Origin: Arcticibacterium luteifluviistationis | GTDB lineage: Bacteria; Bacteroidota; Bacteroidia; Cytophagales; Spirosomataceae | NCBI RefSeq assembly: GCF_003258705.1 | Contig: NZ_CP029480.1 | Coordinates: forward strand, 2,480,001 to 2,544,000 | DNA length: 64,000 bases | Direction: 5' to 3' | Shown: positions 25,524 to 36,211 of the stretch, one piece after another | Position numbering within the stretch: the first letter of the stretch is position 1 | How the letters are laid out: the number at the start of each line of letters is the position of its first letter | The notes under the pieces: generated by a model | What the model saw: only the letters and a program-made list of their open reading frames with translations | The model's database searches: none | What the model was told of the DNA's origin: nothing | Translations under genes and position numbers: made by a program

Positions 25524-26405
25524 ATGATTAAAAAGAAGTCCAACTCCCTCCTATTCGATGTTACTGAAGAAAAAGAATTGTTGATTTTCTTACTTGCTGT
25601 AATGCCAGGCAAAAGCCGCCAAGTAGTTAAAAATATACTCCGCGACAAACAGGTTTTGGTAGAAAACGAAATCACAAGTCAATACAACCAAATACTCAAA
25701 GTTGGCCAAAAAGTAGAAATAAGAAAGGATAAACAGTTCCAGAATAAAAAGCTACAAGGCCTTAAAATCATATTTGAAGACGAGCACTTAATAGTTATTG
25801 ACAAAGAAGCTGGCATATTGTCTATGGCCACAGCTAAGCAAAAAGACAACACGGCATATAGTATTCTAAGTGATTATGTCAAAGACCAAATCAGTAGTAA
25901 TAACATTTTTATAATCCACCGATTAGATAGAGAAACTTCCGGCATCATGATGTACGCCAAAACGCAAAAAGTACAGAAGATGCTTCAAGAAAACTGGAAT
26001 GACAACATTCTGGAACGAAGCTACCTGGCTGTGATAGAAGGTAAACTGAAAAAAGAAAAAAGCACAATCACCTCCTACCTAACCGAAAGCAAATCCTTTA
26101 TTGTTTATTCTTCTCAAAATGCCACCAAAGGAAAAAAAGCCGTTACACATTACGAAGTGCTGAAAACGTCAAAGAACTACAGCCTTTTAAAAGTAGATTT
26201 AGAGACAGGGCGTAAAAATCAGATACGCGTACATATGCAAGACGTAAAGCACTCTGTGGTTGGCGATAGTAAATATGGTGCTACTAGTAATCCCATCAGA
26301 CGTCTTGGTCTTCATGCCTGGGTATTGGCGTTTACACATCCAATCACAAAATCTAAAATGCGTTTTAACACAGAGGTTCCTGTTCTGTTTTCAGGTTTAT
26401 TTTAG
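25524..26405 (+). CDS. RluA-family pseudouridine synthase
   Basis: A 293-residue protein with an N-terminal S4 RNA-binding domain (MPGKSRQVVKNILRDKQVLV, about 25-75) and an RluA catalytic domain. IIHRLDRETSGIMMYAKT contains the catalytic aspartate (Asp135), and LETGRKNQIRVHMQ is the second conserved motif. It isomerises uridine to pseudouridine in rRNA or tRNA; the exact site cannot be told. Length is normal. Housekeeping gene with its own candidate promoter. Confidence 0.93.
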   Translation: MIKKKSNSLLFDVTEEKELLIFLLAVMPGKSRQVVKNILRDKQVLVENEITSQYNQILKVGQKVEIRKDKQFQNKKLQGLKIIFEDEHLIVIDKEAGILSMATAKQKDNTAYSILSDYVKDQISSNNIFIIHRLDRETSGIMMYAKTQKVQKMLQENWNDNILERSYLAVIEGKLKKEKSTITSYLTESKSFIVYSSQNATKGKKAVTHYEVLKTSKNYSLLKVDLETGRKNQIRVHMQDVKHSVVGDSKYGATSNPIRRLGLHAWVLAFTHPITKSKMRFNTEVPVLFSGLF

Positions 26406-26520
26406 ACTTTAAGTTTCTATCCGCCGTAACTCTCTAAATGCAATCTTTCTAGATTCATACTTGTTGTACTAAAAAGCTCTTAAAATCAGAGCCATATTAT
26501 CGACACCCTATTGATTACCA

Positions 26521-27288
26521 ATGTCCAAACTCTCTCCTGACCATAAGTTTTTAGATTTCTCTGACTACGGTCGGTCAATGGCCAAGCTTATTGTTTCTAA
26601 TTTAATCAATACCAAAGTAACGCCCATTCAACTTACATTGGCTTTTGGGGTCTCAGGTTTATTGGCGGTCTATTGTATTTTCAAAGGCTATTTTATTTTG
26701 GCAGGAGTTTTCCTAATCCTAAAGTCAATTCTTGATGCGGCAGATGGTGAGCTCGCAAGACAGAAGAATACTCCCTCCTATGTAGGCCGATATTTAGATA
26801 GCATTTTTGACATTCTCCTGAATTTGATACTTCTTCTTCTTATTGGACACTTGAGTCAATCACCGCTTTGGCTTACCTTATTGGCTTTTATTTGCGTACA
26901 AATGCAAGGTACACTGTACAATTACTATTACGTCATTCTACGAAATATCAGCGTGGATGGCGACCAAACGAGTAAAGTTTTTGAGCAAAAGACTCCAAAG
27001 GCTTTTGAGGGCGAAAAGCAAAGTACTGTCAATACTATGTTTCTAATATTTCAGGTGCTATACAGCTTTTTCGACCGCACTATTCAAATTTTAGATAACA
27101 ACGCTCACCGCTCAAAAAACTACCCAAACTGGTTTATGAGCCTAGTTTCTATCTACGGCCTCGGCTTTCAGCTTTTGATTATTGCCATATTTCTAGCTTT
27201 CGGCAAAATGACCTTGATAATCCCTTTCTTTATAGGCTATACGATATTGCTTCCTTTTATGATTTTGGTGAGAAAAGCTTTGAAGTAA
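26521..27288 (+). CDS. CDP-alcohol phosphatidyltransferase family membrane protein
   Basis: A 255-residue integral membrane enzyme with a complete CDP-alcohol phosphotransferase signature: Asp72, Asp75-Gly76, Ala79-Arg80, Gly89, Asp93 and Asp97 (D-x2-DG-x2-AR-x8-G-x3-D-x3-D). Several hydrophobic helices flank it. The family joins a CDP-activated lipid to an alcohol such as inositol, glycerol phosphate or serine; the acceptor is not evident. Its stop codon is followed directly by the 37-bp repeat that marks one end of the WYL-RtcB cassette. Confidence 0.9.
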   Translation: MSKLSPDHKFLDFSDYGRSMAKLIVSNLINTKVTPIQLTLAFGVSGLLAVYCIFKGYFILAGVFLILKSILDAADGELARQKNTPSYVGRYLDSIFDILLNLILLLLIGHLSQSPLWLTLLAFICVQMQGTLYNYYYVILRNISVDGDQTSKVFEQKTPKAFEGEKQSTVNTMFLIFQVLYSFFDRTIQILDNNAHRSKNYPNWFMSLVSIYGLGFQLLIIAIFLAFGKMTLIIPFFIGYTILLPFMILVRKALK

Positions 27289-27325
27289 TCCTTAAAAATA
27301 CGGCCCCTCCTCGGCATGAATCTGC
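27289..27325. repeat. 37-bp direct repeat, copy A (displaced end of the cytochrome gene)
   Basis: This copy matches 29971-30007 at 35 of 37 positions. Read on the minus strand it encodes QIHAEEGPYF plus stop, the exact C-terminus of the cytochrome/LRR protein at 29974. Both differences are synonymous third-position changes (a His and an Ala codon). It starts immediately after the CDP-alcohol phosphotransferase stop and ends 3 bp before the WYL stop codon. It looks like the original 3' end of the cytochrome gene, pushed away by an insertion. Confidence 0.88.
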
Positions 27326-27328
27326 TAT

Positions 27329-28348
27329 TTAAACAGGACTTTCATATTGCTTCCAAGCTCTCTTTAGTTTCTTTTTGATAACTGTTCTTAAATCTTCAGG
27401 TTCAATCACTTCCGCAGAATTCCCAAAGCCCAAAATAAGTCTCTCAAATTCAAAATTTAAATGAACCCGTAGTTGAATTATTATGCCCCCATCTTCATGA
27501 TTTTCAAGGATCTTTTGAGAACCATGTAAAGGTTTGGTTAAAACATAAGGGGCATTCTTTTTATCGATTTTTAGAATAACATCCTTAAGGTAATCATTAC
27601 TTAAAACCGTAACCCCAATAGTATCCTTGTAATATTCATCACCCTTAAAATTCTCATCTTCGTATTCGGTGGAAAAATCGAAGTCTATTTTAACTATTCT
27701 GTCCAAAGCTAAGGTTCTAATAGATTTATCATAATTCTTTTTCCCTACAAGAAACCATCTATTATTAAATTCTTTAAGTAGATAAGGGTGAAACACTATT
27801 TTCGCCGTACTTCTAGCCTTGAAAGAGCGATATGATAATTTAAGGCACACTTTTTTAATAATTGATTGATACAAAACATCCAAATGCACTAATCCTTTAA
27901 GATTCTCATTTTTATCCAAATGAATCACGGGAGCACTATTTGTTTTTTCAGTATATACTTTGTCCTCTAGCTTCTGAATTATACCTCCTAATTCGGAGAA
28001 TAGAGAGAAATCTTTAAACTGCTTTAACATTTCTACAGTTTCAGAAAGCACACTCATATCACCTTCCGTGATAGGAATATTCGTAATAGAATAATCTTCT
28101 TCAGCATACCTATAATACTTCCTATCAAACACTTCAATAGGTGCATTATAGCCAAGTTTATCACTTCTCATCATTTGAATATCTAACTGAATGGTACGCT
28201 TACTTACATTCACAGCTTTATTTTCATATTCAAACAACGCTTGAGAGCAAGCCTCAATAAGGTCTTCTAAAGTCCATAATCGATAAATATTCTGTAAACA
28301 TTTATCAATGGTCTTATATCTGATAAGAGCGTTTTTGGTTATCGGCAT
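27329..28348 (-). CDS. WYL-domain transcriptional regulator
   Basis: The ATG at 28348 (MPITKNALIRYKTIDKCL) is preferred over one at 28402, which lies inside the intergenic palindrome; the product is 340 residues. It has an N-terminal helix-turn-helix (about 1-70, RYKTIDKCLQN), a WYL domain (about 160-220, LSYRSFKARSTAKIVFHPYL then EFNNRWFLVGKKNYD, with WFL in place of WYL) and a C-terminal WCX-like extension. WYL proteins sense nucleic-acid or nucleotide ligands and often control phage-defence or DNA/RNA-repair genes. It is divergent from rtcB with an 8-bp perfect inverted repeat between them, so it most likely regulates both. Confidence 0.9.
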   Translation of the reverse strand: MPITKNALIRYKTIDKCLQNIYRLWTLEDLIEACSQALFEYENKAVNVSKRTIQLDIQMMRSDKLGYNAPIEVFDRKYYRYAEEDYSITNIPITEGDMSVLSETVEMLKQFKDFSLFSELGGIIQKLEDKVYTEKTNSAPVIHLDKNENLKGLVHLDVLYQSIIKKVCLKLSYRSFKARSTAKIVFHPYLLKEFNNRWFLVGKKNYDKSIRTLALDRIVKIDFDFSTEYEDENFKGDEYYKDTIGVTVLSNDYLKDVILKIDKKNAPYVLTKPLHGSQKILENHEDGGIIIQLRVHLNFEFERLILGFGNSAEVIEPEDLRTVIKKKLKRAWKQYESPV

Positions 28349-28374
28349 TATCGAAATTAAAAAATTATTTACGA

Positions 28375-28395
28375 CTACGCAAAAACATTGCGTAG
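28375..28395. promoter_or_regulatory. Perfect inverted repeat CTACGCAA-N5-TTGCGTAG, candidate WYL operator
   Basis: An 8-bp perfect inverted repeat with a 5-bp spacer lies 27 bp upstream of the chosen WYL start and 72 bp upstream of the rtcB start, in the only intergenic space between the two. Size, symmetry and place fit the binding site of a dimeric regulator controlling both promoters. Alternatively it could form a hairpin in the leader RNA. Confidence 0.55.
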
Positions 28396-28415
28396 CACAC
28401 ATTGAGATTTGTTAA

Positions 28416-29870
<1,455 letters not shown>

Positions 29871-29931
29871 TTCTAACTATAAAAACACTTTAGGCTAGTG
29901 CGTATCACTTACCTTTTGATTATGCGGAACA

Positions 29932-29960
29932 CCCCCTTTCTAAATTCGGAAAGGGGGTTT
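29932..29960 (+). terminator. Intrinsic terminator at the rtcB end
   Basis: A 9-bp perfect stem (CCCCCTTTC / GAAAGGGGG, 8-nt loop) is followed by TTT then A residues. It lies 62 bp after the rtcB stop and just inside the right-hand 37-bp repeat. Confidence 0.7.
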
Positions 29961-29970
29961 AAAATGTCAG

Positions 29971-30007
29971 TCCTTAAAAATACGGCCCCTCCTCCGCGTG
30001 AATCTGC
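29971..30007. repeat. 37-bp direct repeat, copy B (functional end of the cytochrome gene)
   Basis: This is the partner of 27289-27325. It comprises the last 10 codons and stop of the cytochrome/LRR gene plus three downstream bases. The 2.65-kb WYL-RtcB segment lies between the two copies. Confidence 0.88.
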
Positions 30008-31467
30008 AGCGTAGGTTTGTATTTCTGTAAAGCTATAATTACGTCTTTGGTAGTTCCTGTGCTGTAGGTGTAAACCTCTTTTAAGGCAGGAAACTTGACC
30101 AAATCTAATAGGGCTTTGTCGTCCACTTTAGTGAAAGACACGTTTAAAACTTTGAGATTTTCTAACTGACTTAAATGAATAAGTCCGCTACCCCTTAGCT
30201 TTGTTTTTTGAAGGTAAAGCTCTTTCAAATTGCTCATTTGAGCTATGATGTATAAATCTGCATCATCTATCTGAGACGACACCAAAGAAACCTTTGTAAA
30301 TACATCTAAATAAGGCTTTAGCTGAGCCAGCTTTTCACTGTCAAAGGGTGCTGGAGGAAAAGTGTTCGATAGCGTATACATTTCACCTTCTGCCTCCTCA
30401 TCTCTTTTAATCACCACTTCCATGTCAGTGGCTAAATATTCTAGTTCTGCAGCTAGTTTCTCAGCATTCAGTTTCAATTTATGGACATTAAAACGATACC
30501 TTTTAAGAGCTGGCTCTAGCTGATTTACTAGCAATTGCATCTCTAACTTAGTACTGTCTGCAGTGGTGCTATCCGCCAAACCTTGTTTCGTTTTGGCCCC
30601 ATTTGCAATCCAATATTTCAAAATGGCAATCTCCTTATCATCCAAAGGCGTTTTGCCTGCTGGTGGCATACGGTCAGACACCGTATCTGGCATTATGACT
30701 CTAAGGTAAAGCTCACTTTCGTCTGGCAAATAATGCTTTAAACCTGTTTGGCCACTTTTACCCTCTTTGAATAAATCTTCAAAAGAACTTACAGAAAAGT
30801 TTCCTTTTGCCCTTAATGTAGAGTGGCAACCCACGCATTTTGCTTCTAGAATAGGTTGAATTATATCTTCATATAGGTATTGATTAGAATCTACTTTTGA
30901 CTCCACTTCTACCTCCGCACCTATCATGGGCAAATACTCTGTTAAAAAGTTTTGTCCGTGGGTCAGGTTTCCACCTTGATGACCTGTATAAAGAGCTGCT
31001 CCATTGGTAGCCAGTAAGGCTATCAAATAAACGGCATAGAGTTTTCCGGACTTCCAGTGGTATAAAAACAGGGCAAAACTCACAAACAATAGACAGCCCG
31101 TCAATACACCTCCATTAAAGTGCTGCTCCATCAGATAACCTGAATATTCGCCAGAGGCAAAAAGTAAATAACCTGAAAAAATAGAGACTAGCGTAAGCAC
31201 AATCATTACCAAAAAGGAATAGAAAAATACCTTACTATCTATTTGAATAATCTTCAAAAAACGCAAAACCTCCGCCCCTAGAACTAGTAAAACCAGCACA
31301 ATAGGAAAATGCAAAAGAATAGGATGAAAACGGCCTATAGTTAACAGTATAGGCGATTCTAGTGTAACATTCAGGAATTTAAGGCCCAAAATCAGGACAC
31401 CTAAAAGACCCAAAAGTATAATAACAACAGGTTTCGTCAGAAATCGCTCGAGTGGTTTATTCGGCAT
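29974..31467 (-). CDS. Membrane-anchored c-type cytochrome with DUF2231-like helices and leucine-rich repeats
   Basis: A 497-residue protein. The N-terminal ~175 residues form several transmembrane helices of DUF2231 type (RFHPILLHFPIVLVLLVLGA). Next comes a Planctomycetes-type cytochrome c domain with one heme site (CVGCH, Cys211-His215) and the partner region RVIMPDTVSDRMPP supplying a possible Met ligand. A linker and short leucine-rich repeats follow (LYLQKTKLRGSGLIHLSQLE then LKVLNVSFTKVDDKALLDLV). It is last in an operon with DUF1592 and DUF1552 genes, 22 bp after the latter. Probably the membrane end of an electron-transfer complex. Its 3' end is the insertion point of the WYL-RtcB cassette. 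Confidence 0.88.
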   Translation of the reverse strand: MPNKPLERFLTKPVVIILLGLLGVLILGLKFLNVTLESPILLTIGRFHPILLHFPIVLVLLVLGAEVLRFLKIIQIDSKVFFYSFLVMIVLTLVSIFSGYLLFASGEYSGYLMEQHFNGGVLTGCLLFVSFALFLYHWKSGKLYAVYLIALLATNGAALYTGHQGGNLTHGQNFLTEYLPMIGAEVEVESKVDSNQYLYEDIIQPILEAKCVGCHSTLRAKGNFSVSSFEDLFKEGKSGQTGLKHYLPDESELYLRVIMPDTVSDRMPPAGKTPLDDKEIAILKYWIANGAKTKQGLADSTTADSTKLEMQLLVNQLEPALKRYRFNVHKLKLNAEKLAAELEYLATDMEVVIKRDEEAEGEMYTLSNTFPPAPFDSEKLAQLKPYLDVFTKVSLVSSQIDDADLYIIAQMSNLKELYLQKTKLRGSGLIHLSQLENLKVLNVSFTKVDDKALLDLVKFPALKEVYTYSTGTTKDVIIALQKYKPTLQIHAEEGPYF

Positions 31468-31489
31468 TATAAAATTTTCGATGAAGAAT

Positions 31490-32869
31490 TTAGGACATTA
31501 AAGGGCTCAAAGTATTAGTACTATCACCAAACTGATTCATGTCAAAATTTTGTGCTTGAAGCATGGTAAGATAAAGGTTAGCCAGAGGCGTCTCTTCTTT
31601 AAAATTCAGGTTTTGTCCTTGTTTAAGTTTTCCGCCGCCATGTCCACCAATAATGATAGGCAAGTCACGTGGCGAGTGTCTGTTTCCGTCTCTTAAATCA
31701 GAGGTAAATACAGCCATAGTGTTATCTAGTAGAGTTTTGTCTCCTTCTTTGATATCCTTTAGTCTCTGTAAGAAATATGCATATTGCTCCACATGCCAAG
31801 CCGAAATTCTCAGATACTCCTCCATTAGTTCTGGTCGGTTCATGTGATGCGAAAGCGAATGATGGTTTCCGTCTACACCTTCTAAAAAGGAAAATCTTCT
31901 GTTACTCACCGAATTACCAAACATAAATGAAGAAACTCGGCTAGCATCGCTCCAAAAAGCCAACACCATGATATCTAACATCAATCGTGTTTTCTCGGTA
32001 ACATCTACACCAGAATAAATTTCTTGATACTCTTCAATATTTTGATTGACTCTGGTCAATTCCTTTTTAATATCATTCGTAATTTTTGAACCAAACTTTT
32101 CACGCTGTTCCTCGTTCAAAATACGTTTCTCTACACTTCTAATAGACTCTAAATATTCGGATAGCTTATCTTGGTCAGAACGCCCAAGATTCCTCTTTAA
32201 AGAATTAGCATCTTCCAAAACAGTATCTAGAATACTCTTTTTCCAAGGGTCATCTTTTACGTTAGCTCCTGGCACAAAAGACTTAAATAACCTATCAAAA
32301 GCTAATTTCGGGTCAATCTCTTTAGTCATAGGCTGCTGAGCATTTTTCCAAGAAATACTAGAACCATAAAGCCGAGTAAAACCCACGTTAATATCTACCC
32401 CAGTAGTAATTCTATCTAAACCATATTCTAAGGAAGGGAATAACGTTTCTCCTCCGTACTGCTTAGCAATTACCTGATCCACAGAAACACCTCCACTAAA
32501 TATGTTATCACCAATAGTCTGTCTGATTTGACCACAGGTTAACAAGCTAGCCGATTTGGCATAATGACCATCTGCACCCTTAAAAATGGACTCCTTATTC
32601 ATCAGGTTTTTCAGAATAGAAACATCTCCTTTGAGCTTAGCCAAAGGCAATAATTGACGTGTCAATTCATAATCCTTTCCAAATTTAGAAGGTGTCCAAT
32701 GGTCAGGATGCACGCCATTAGGCATATAGAAAAAAGCTGACCGTATAGGCGATTTGACCGGCAGAGCCGTGCTAAATGGTTTGCCCATGGCCTCCAATAC
32801 GGGTAAAGCAATGGTAGCTCCCATGCCTTGGAGCATCCTACGTCTAGATATTTGCCAACTTTTTGCCAT
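31490..32869 (-). CDS. DUF1552 family exported protein (Tat signal)
   Basis: A 459-residue protein with a twin-arginine signal (SRRRMLQGMGATIALPVLEA) and the DUF1552 body: FFYMPNGVHPDHWTPSKFGK, ADGHYAKSASLLTCGQIRQT and ASRVSSFMFGNSVSNRRFSF. Members are periplasmic, related to the sulfatase-like DUF1501/alkaline-phosphatase superfamily, with unproven function. They nearly always sit beside DUF1592 cytochromes, as here (76 bp downstream of it). Tat export suggests it folds or binds a cofactor in the cytoplasm. Confidence 0.92.
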   Translation of the reverse strand: MAKSWQISRRRMLQGMGATIALPVLEAMGKPFSTALPVKSPIRSAFFYMPNGVHPDHWTPSKFGKDYELTRQLLPLAKLKGDVSILKNLMNKESIFKGADGHYAKSASLLTCGQIRQTIGDNIFSGGVSVDQVIAKQYGGETLFPSLEYGLDRITTGVDINVGFTRLYGSSISWKNAQQPMTKEIDPKLAFDRLFKSFVPGANVKDDPWKKSILDTVLEDANSLKRNLGRSDQDKLSEYLESIRSVEKRILNEEQREKFGSKITNDIKKELTRVNQNIEEYQEIYSGVDVTEKTRLMLDIMVLAFWSDASRVSSFMFGNSVSNRRFSFLEGVDGNHHSLSHHMNRPELMEEYLRISAWHVEQYAYFLQRLKDIKEGDKTLLDNTMAVFTSDLRDGNRHSPRDLPIIIGGHGGGKLKQGQNLNFKEETPLANLYLTMLQAQNFDMNQFGDSTNTLSPLMS

Positions 32870-32945
32870 TATAAACTCGTTATTGTTTCAATTCTTGTTT
32901 TCCCAGTGAAATCTCTCTTCAGACTTCCTACACCTAACATTACCA

Positions 32946-34895
32946 TCAAATACTCTTCTTTTCAAAGTCGCTCTGCTTCTTTAAGAAAGGATAGCTATTC
33001 ACCAATTCTATTAAAAAAGGCTCTGGGTTGAAATTGTTTTCTATCAAGGTATTTTCTAATTTCACCAAAGCAGTTTCGTCCGTAAAAAGAATGGTTCTCC
33101 CTATAGCATAGGATAGAATTCTCTTTGAAAAATTTCGTGCTATCTTCTTTTCCTCTGTCAGCAATATCTTTTTTAACTCTTCGGGGCCATTAAACTTCTC
33201 TCCCTCCGCTGTTACTCCGGAAGCATCTATATCAACCTTTCCGTAGCTTTCTCTCCATTTACCTATAGGGTCATAGTTTTCTAAACCTAAACCTAGTGGG
33301 TCCATCTTTTCATGACAAGACTGGCATTCAGGGTCTGCTCTATGTCTTTCTAAAATCTTGCGTAAGCCCAAAGCTTCATGAATACCCTTATCCTCAGTAA
33401 GTTCAGAAACCTCTGGAGGAGGCGGTGGTGGCGATATACCCAGAATCTGTTCCATGACCCATTTCCCTCTTAACACTGGGCTAGTTCTGGTAGAAATAGA
33501 AGTAGTGGCTAAAACACCAGCCATGCCCAAGACTCCTCCCCTTCTATTATCTGCAAATTGCACTTTCATGAAATCGTCACTTTCTACCCCTTCTATTCCA
33601 TAATAATTAGCCAAAGAGGTATTTAACATAGAATAGTCACTGTTTACTAAATCCATCATATTCTTACTTTCGGTAAGTACGTGATGGAAGTAACTAGATG
33701 CCTCTTCATACAAATCTTTTCTAATCTCCATATCAAAACCTGGAAACATCTCAGCATCCACCATCGGTTCTGAATCTACTAGCTTGGTTATTCCTAACCA
33801 CTGCACCGTAAAGTCCTTAGCAAAACGTTTAGATTTTGGGTCGGCCAGCATACGTTTTACCTGTGTGGCTAAAGTAGTAGAGTCATGCAGTTTTCCTGCA
33901 TAGGCCAAATCAAACAACTCTTGGTCTGGCGTACTACACCAGAAAAAATAGGATAACCTAGAAGCTACTTCAAAATCGCTGAGCGGGTAAGCCCCTTCCT
34001 TTTGTGGCTCTTCTTCTACTTTATAAAGGAAATTTGGTGAAACTAAAACAGCCTTTAAAACCTGTGCTATACTTTCATCAAACCTCAAAGGGTTCTTTAT
34101 TTCTGCCTTTTCATCATAAACTGATTGAAAGAGTTCTAGAAGTTTAGTTTTTTCTTCTGCCTTCAAGAATCGCCTGTAAGCCCTACTGGCTACTTGGTCA
34201 ATCACCTTTTCGGCCGCTAAATCGGAATTATTCAGGTAATCATACTTATCAGAGAAAAGCGTCTTCACCCAGTTTTTTAAACCCTGCCAGCCACCAGCTT
34301 TAAAGGCGAAAGGTACTATTTGGTCCCATTTCTCATTATCTGCTAAAGCTTCATCCACAATCTGACTGCCGGCGTCATAATACCTTTCTAATTTTAAGGG
34401 AGTAAAAAATAAAGCTCGTCCCTGATTATCAAAACCACCACCACCAGACCCATCAGACGGAAAATAGCTTCTAGCATCAAAGTCTACCCCTAATAAATCA
34501 TAAATGGTATACTGATATTCGGCATGACTTAACCTTCGTATTACTACCTTCCCTGGAGTTTCCTTTTCTAGCGATGCCTGTAAGATGGCATCAATGCCTG
34601 TTACCAATTTGTGATAAACTTCTGGAGAAAGAGGCTTCTCGGTTTTAGGTGGCATAGACCTATCTTTTATTACCCCCAAAACCTCCAACCAAAACGAACC
34701 ACGCTGAATAACTCGTGCTTGCTCTTTGTAATTATCTATATTGATTCCCCCTTTTGAAATATTAGTATTATGGCATTTTATACACTCATCTTGCAGAAGA
34801 GGTCTAATATCCTTTTCATAGGTTATAGGCGGTTCTTGTGCAAAAGCAACTTTTGCACAACACATAAAAAGGACTAATAGGCTTTTTATTCTCAA
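32946..34895 (-). CDS. DUF1592/DUF1588-type multidomain cytochrome c protein
   Basis: This 649-residue exported protein has a signal peptide ending VAFAQ and an N-terminal heme site (CIKCH, Cys38-His42). The body carries the DUF1587/1595/1592/1588/1585 series: RLSHAEYQYTIYDLLGVDFD, YRRFLKAEEKTKLLELFQS, ASRLSYFFWCSTPDQELFDL, RRGGVLGMAGVLATTSISTR. A second heme motif (CQSCH, Cys524-His528) lies in ECQSCHEKMDPLGLGLENYD. The family is best known from Planctomycetes and Verrucomicrobia and is thought to oxidise carbohydrates or carry electrons; no reaction is proven. It leads the operon with DUF1552 and the membrane cytochrome. Confidence 0.92.
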   Translation of the reverse strand: MRIKSLLVLFMCCAKVAFAQEPPITYEKDIRPLLQDECIKCHNTNISKGGINIDNYKEQARVIQRGSFWLEVLGVIKDRSMPPKTEKPLSPEVYHKLVTGIDAILQASLEKETPGKVVIRRLSHAEYQYTIYDLLGVDFDARSYFPSDGSGGGGFDNQGRALFFTPLKLERYYDAGSQIVDEALADNEKWDQIVPFAFKAGGWQGLKNWVKTLFSDKYDYLNNSDLAAEKVIDQVASRAYRRFLKAEEKTKLLELFQSVYDEKAEIKNPLRFDESIAQVLKAVLVSPNFLYKVEEEPQKEGAYPLSDFEVASRLSYFFWCSTPDQELFDLAYAGKLHDSTTLATQVKRMLADPKSKRFAKDFTVQWLGITKLVDSEPMVDAEMFPGFDMEIRKDLYEEASSYFHHVLTESKNMMDLVNSDYSMLNTSLANYYGIEGVESDDFMKVQFADNRRGGVLGMAGVLATTSISTRTSPVLRGKWVMEQILGISPPPPPPEVSELTEDKGIHEALGLRKILERHRADPECQSCHEKMDPLGLGLENYDPIGKWRESYGKVDIDASGVTAEGEKFNGPEELKKILLTEEKKIARNFSKRILSYAIGRTILFTDETALVKLENTLIENNFNPEPFLIELVNSYPFLKKQSDFEKKSI

Positions 34896-35404
34896 TTTCG
34901 TTATAGGTTGAATTACTTAAAATTACATGATTTTAACGCCCTGTGAAAACTATTGTATTTTTGATAGATTATTTGGCAGAATTAGAAGATGTAAAACCGC
35001 ATTAATTTACCTTGAAGGCTATTTCAGCTCAAATACCGCACAGTTCTTCCTTCAATAAAATCTCCCTTAGGAACTTTTCGGAATACATATTCTGCGAAAT
35101 ATCTATTCTAAGACTATTCTCGATGGCATCGGTCGCCGCTTTGCTCTAACTGACAGTTGTCATTTTCTCGGTTTGACAAGAAGATACCCAATAGAACGCT
35201 TTTTTGACTATTAATAACTGTCAGCCCGAGCGTAGTCAAGGGCCTGCAAAGTACATGGAGTTTAGCCTTTAATGAAGATACGGTTCTCCACTATCTCGAA
35301 CTAGGCAGTCCATATAAAATAGCCTTAAATTAACCTGACTATTGTCAGTTCGTGCGAAGTCGAGAACCTCCAAACACATCTAAATATAAATTATGTTTTA
35401 GTGG
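34896..35404. other. 509-bp gap with degenerate interspersed repeats
   Basis: No coding-like sequence is seen between the DUF1592 gene and the peroxiredoxin gene. It contains two related ~38-bp copies (35219 and 35343) of the form TGTCAG-YYCGWGCGWAGTC-RAG, and a weaker inverted copy near 35130-35165 (CTAACTGACAGTTGTCA). They look like old members of an interspersed repeat family. Confidence 0.5.
35219..35379. repeat. Two degenerate ~38-bp interspersed repeats
   Basis: Copy 1 at 35219-35256 and copy 2 at 35343-35379 share TGTCAG, a CG(A/T)GCG(T/A)AGTC core and a trailing CCTxCAAA; they are in the same orientation, 124 bp apart. Identity is moderate, so they are old copies. Confidence 0.45.
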
Positions 35405-35980
35405 CTAACCTTTACCCTTCAATGCTTTCAAAGCCGCTACCACTTCCAGGGCAGACATTCTTTCAGTATAATTAGCCTCTACATGAGCAGCTACTATCTT
35501 TTGATTTGAATCAATAATGAAAGTGGCAGGAACAGGGAGTGTTTTAGAACCATCGCCATTTTCCTGTGTCAAATCTCTACGTTGATGGTAGTCTTCTCCT
35601 GGGTCAAACTGCAGATTATAAGCTTTAATTACCTCCTGATGTGCATCACTAAGTACTTCATAACCTAGTTCATTTTTTTGTGCAGCAGTAAGTGCACCGT
35701 CCGGACTTTGTGGACTAATGGCGAAAACCGTAGCTCCCAATGCCTGAATCTCTGGCAAATGCTTCTGTATCTCTCTAAGGTCAAGGTTACATATAGGACA
35801 CCACTCTCCGCGGTAAAACTTAATAATGACAAAGCTCTCTTTTAAGGCATCCGACAGGGAAATATTTTTACCAAAAGCATTTGGCAAAGTAAAATCTGGA
35901 GCGGTATCACCAATTGACAAACCTTTTACCTCTGCTGCGTTGGCTATAACTAATTTTTGAAACTCTTGAAGGTCGCTCAT
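35405..35980 (-). CDS. Peroxiredoxin-like protein (AhpC/TSA family)
   Basis: A 191-residue thioredoxin-fold protein with no signal peptide. FYRGEWCPICNLDLREIQ carries the peroxidatic site in the WCPxC form of the peroxiredoxin-like subgroup. The opening IGDTAPDFTLPNAFGKNISL and the later LPVPATFIIDSNQKIVAAHV are standard AhpC/TSA features. It probably reduces peroxides in the cytoplasm using a thiol donor. Monocistronic. Confidence 0.9.
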   Translation of the reverse strand: MSDLQEFQKLVIANAAEVKGLSIGDTAPDFTLPNAFGKNISLSDALKESFVIIKFYRGEWCPICNLDLREIQKHLPEIQALGATVFAISPQSPDGALTAAQKNELGYEVLSDAHQEVIKAYNLQFDPGEDYHQRRDLTQENGDGSKTLPVPATFIIDSNQKIVAAHVEANYTERMSALEVVAALKALKGKG

Positions 35981-36211
35981 GACTTATATTTTTCTAATTT
36001 GATTTCTGTAAAAAGATTACTGACCTATAAACGCTTTATGAGGATGGAAGGTTTTAGGTTTTAGGTTTTACTATAAAATACAAACCGAAAACTAGGTGTT
36101 ATTTTTATGCCATTTAAATTCTTCTAAAATGAGTTATAACAAAAAAAGATCATTCAAAAAAAAGTCACTGAAAGAAACAAAAATAAGGGTAAAACTTCTT
36201 TCAACATTCAA

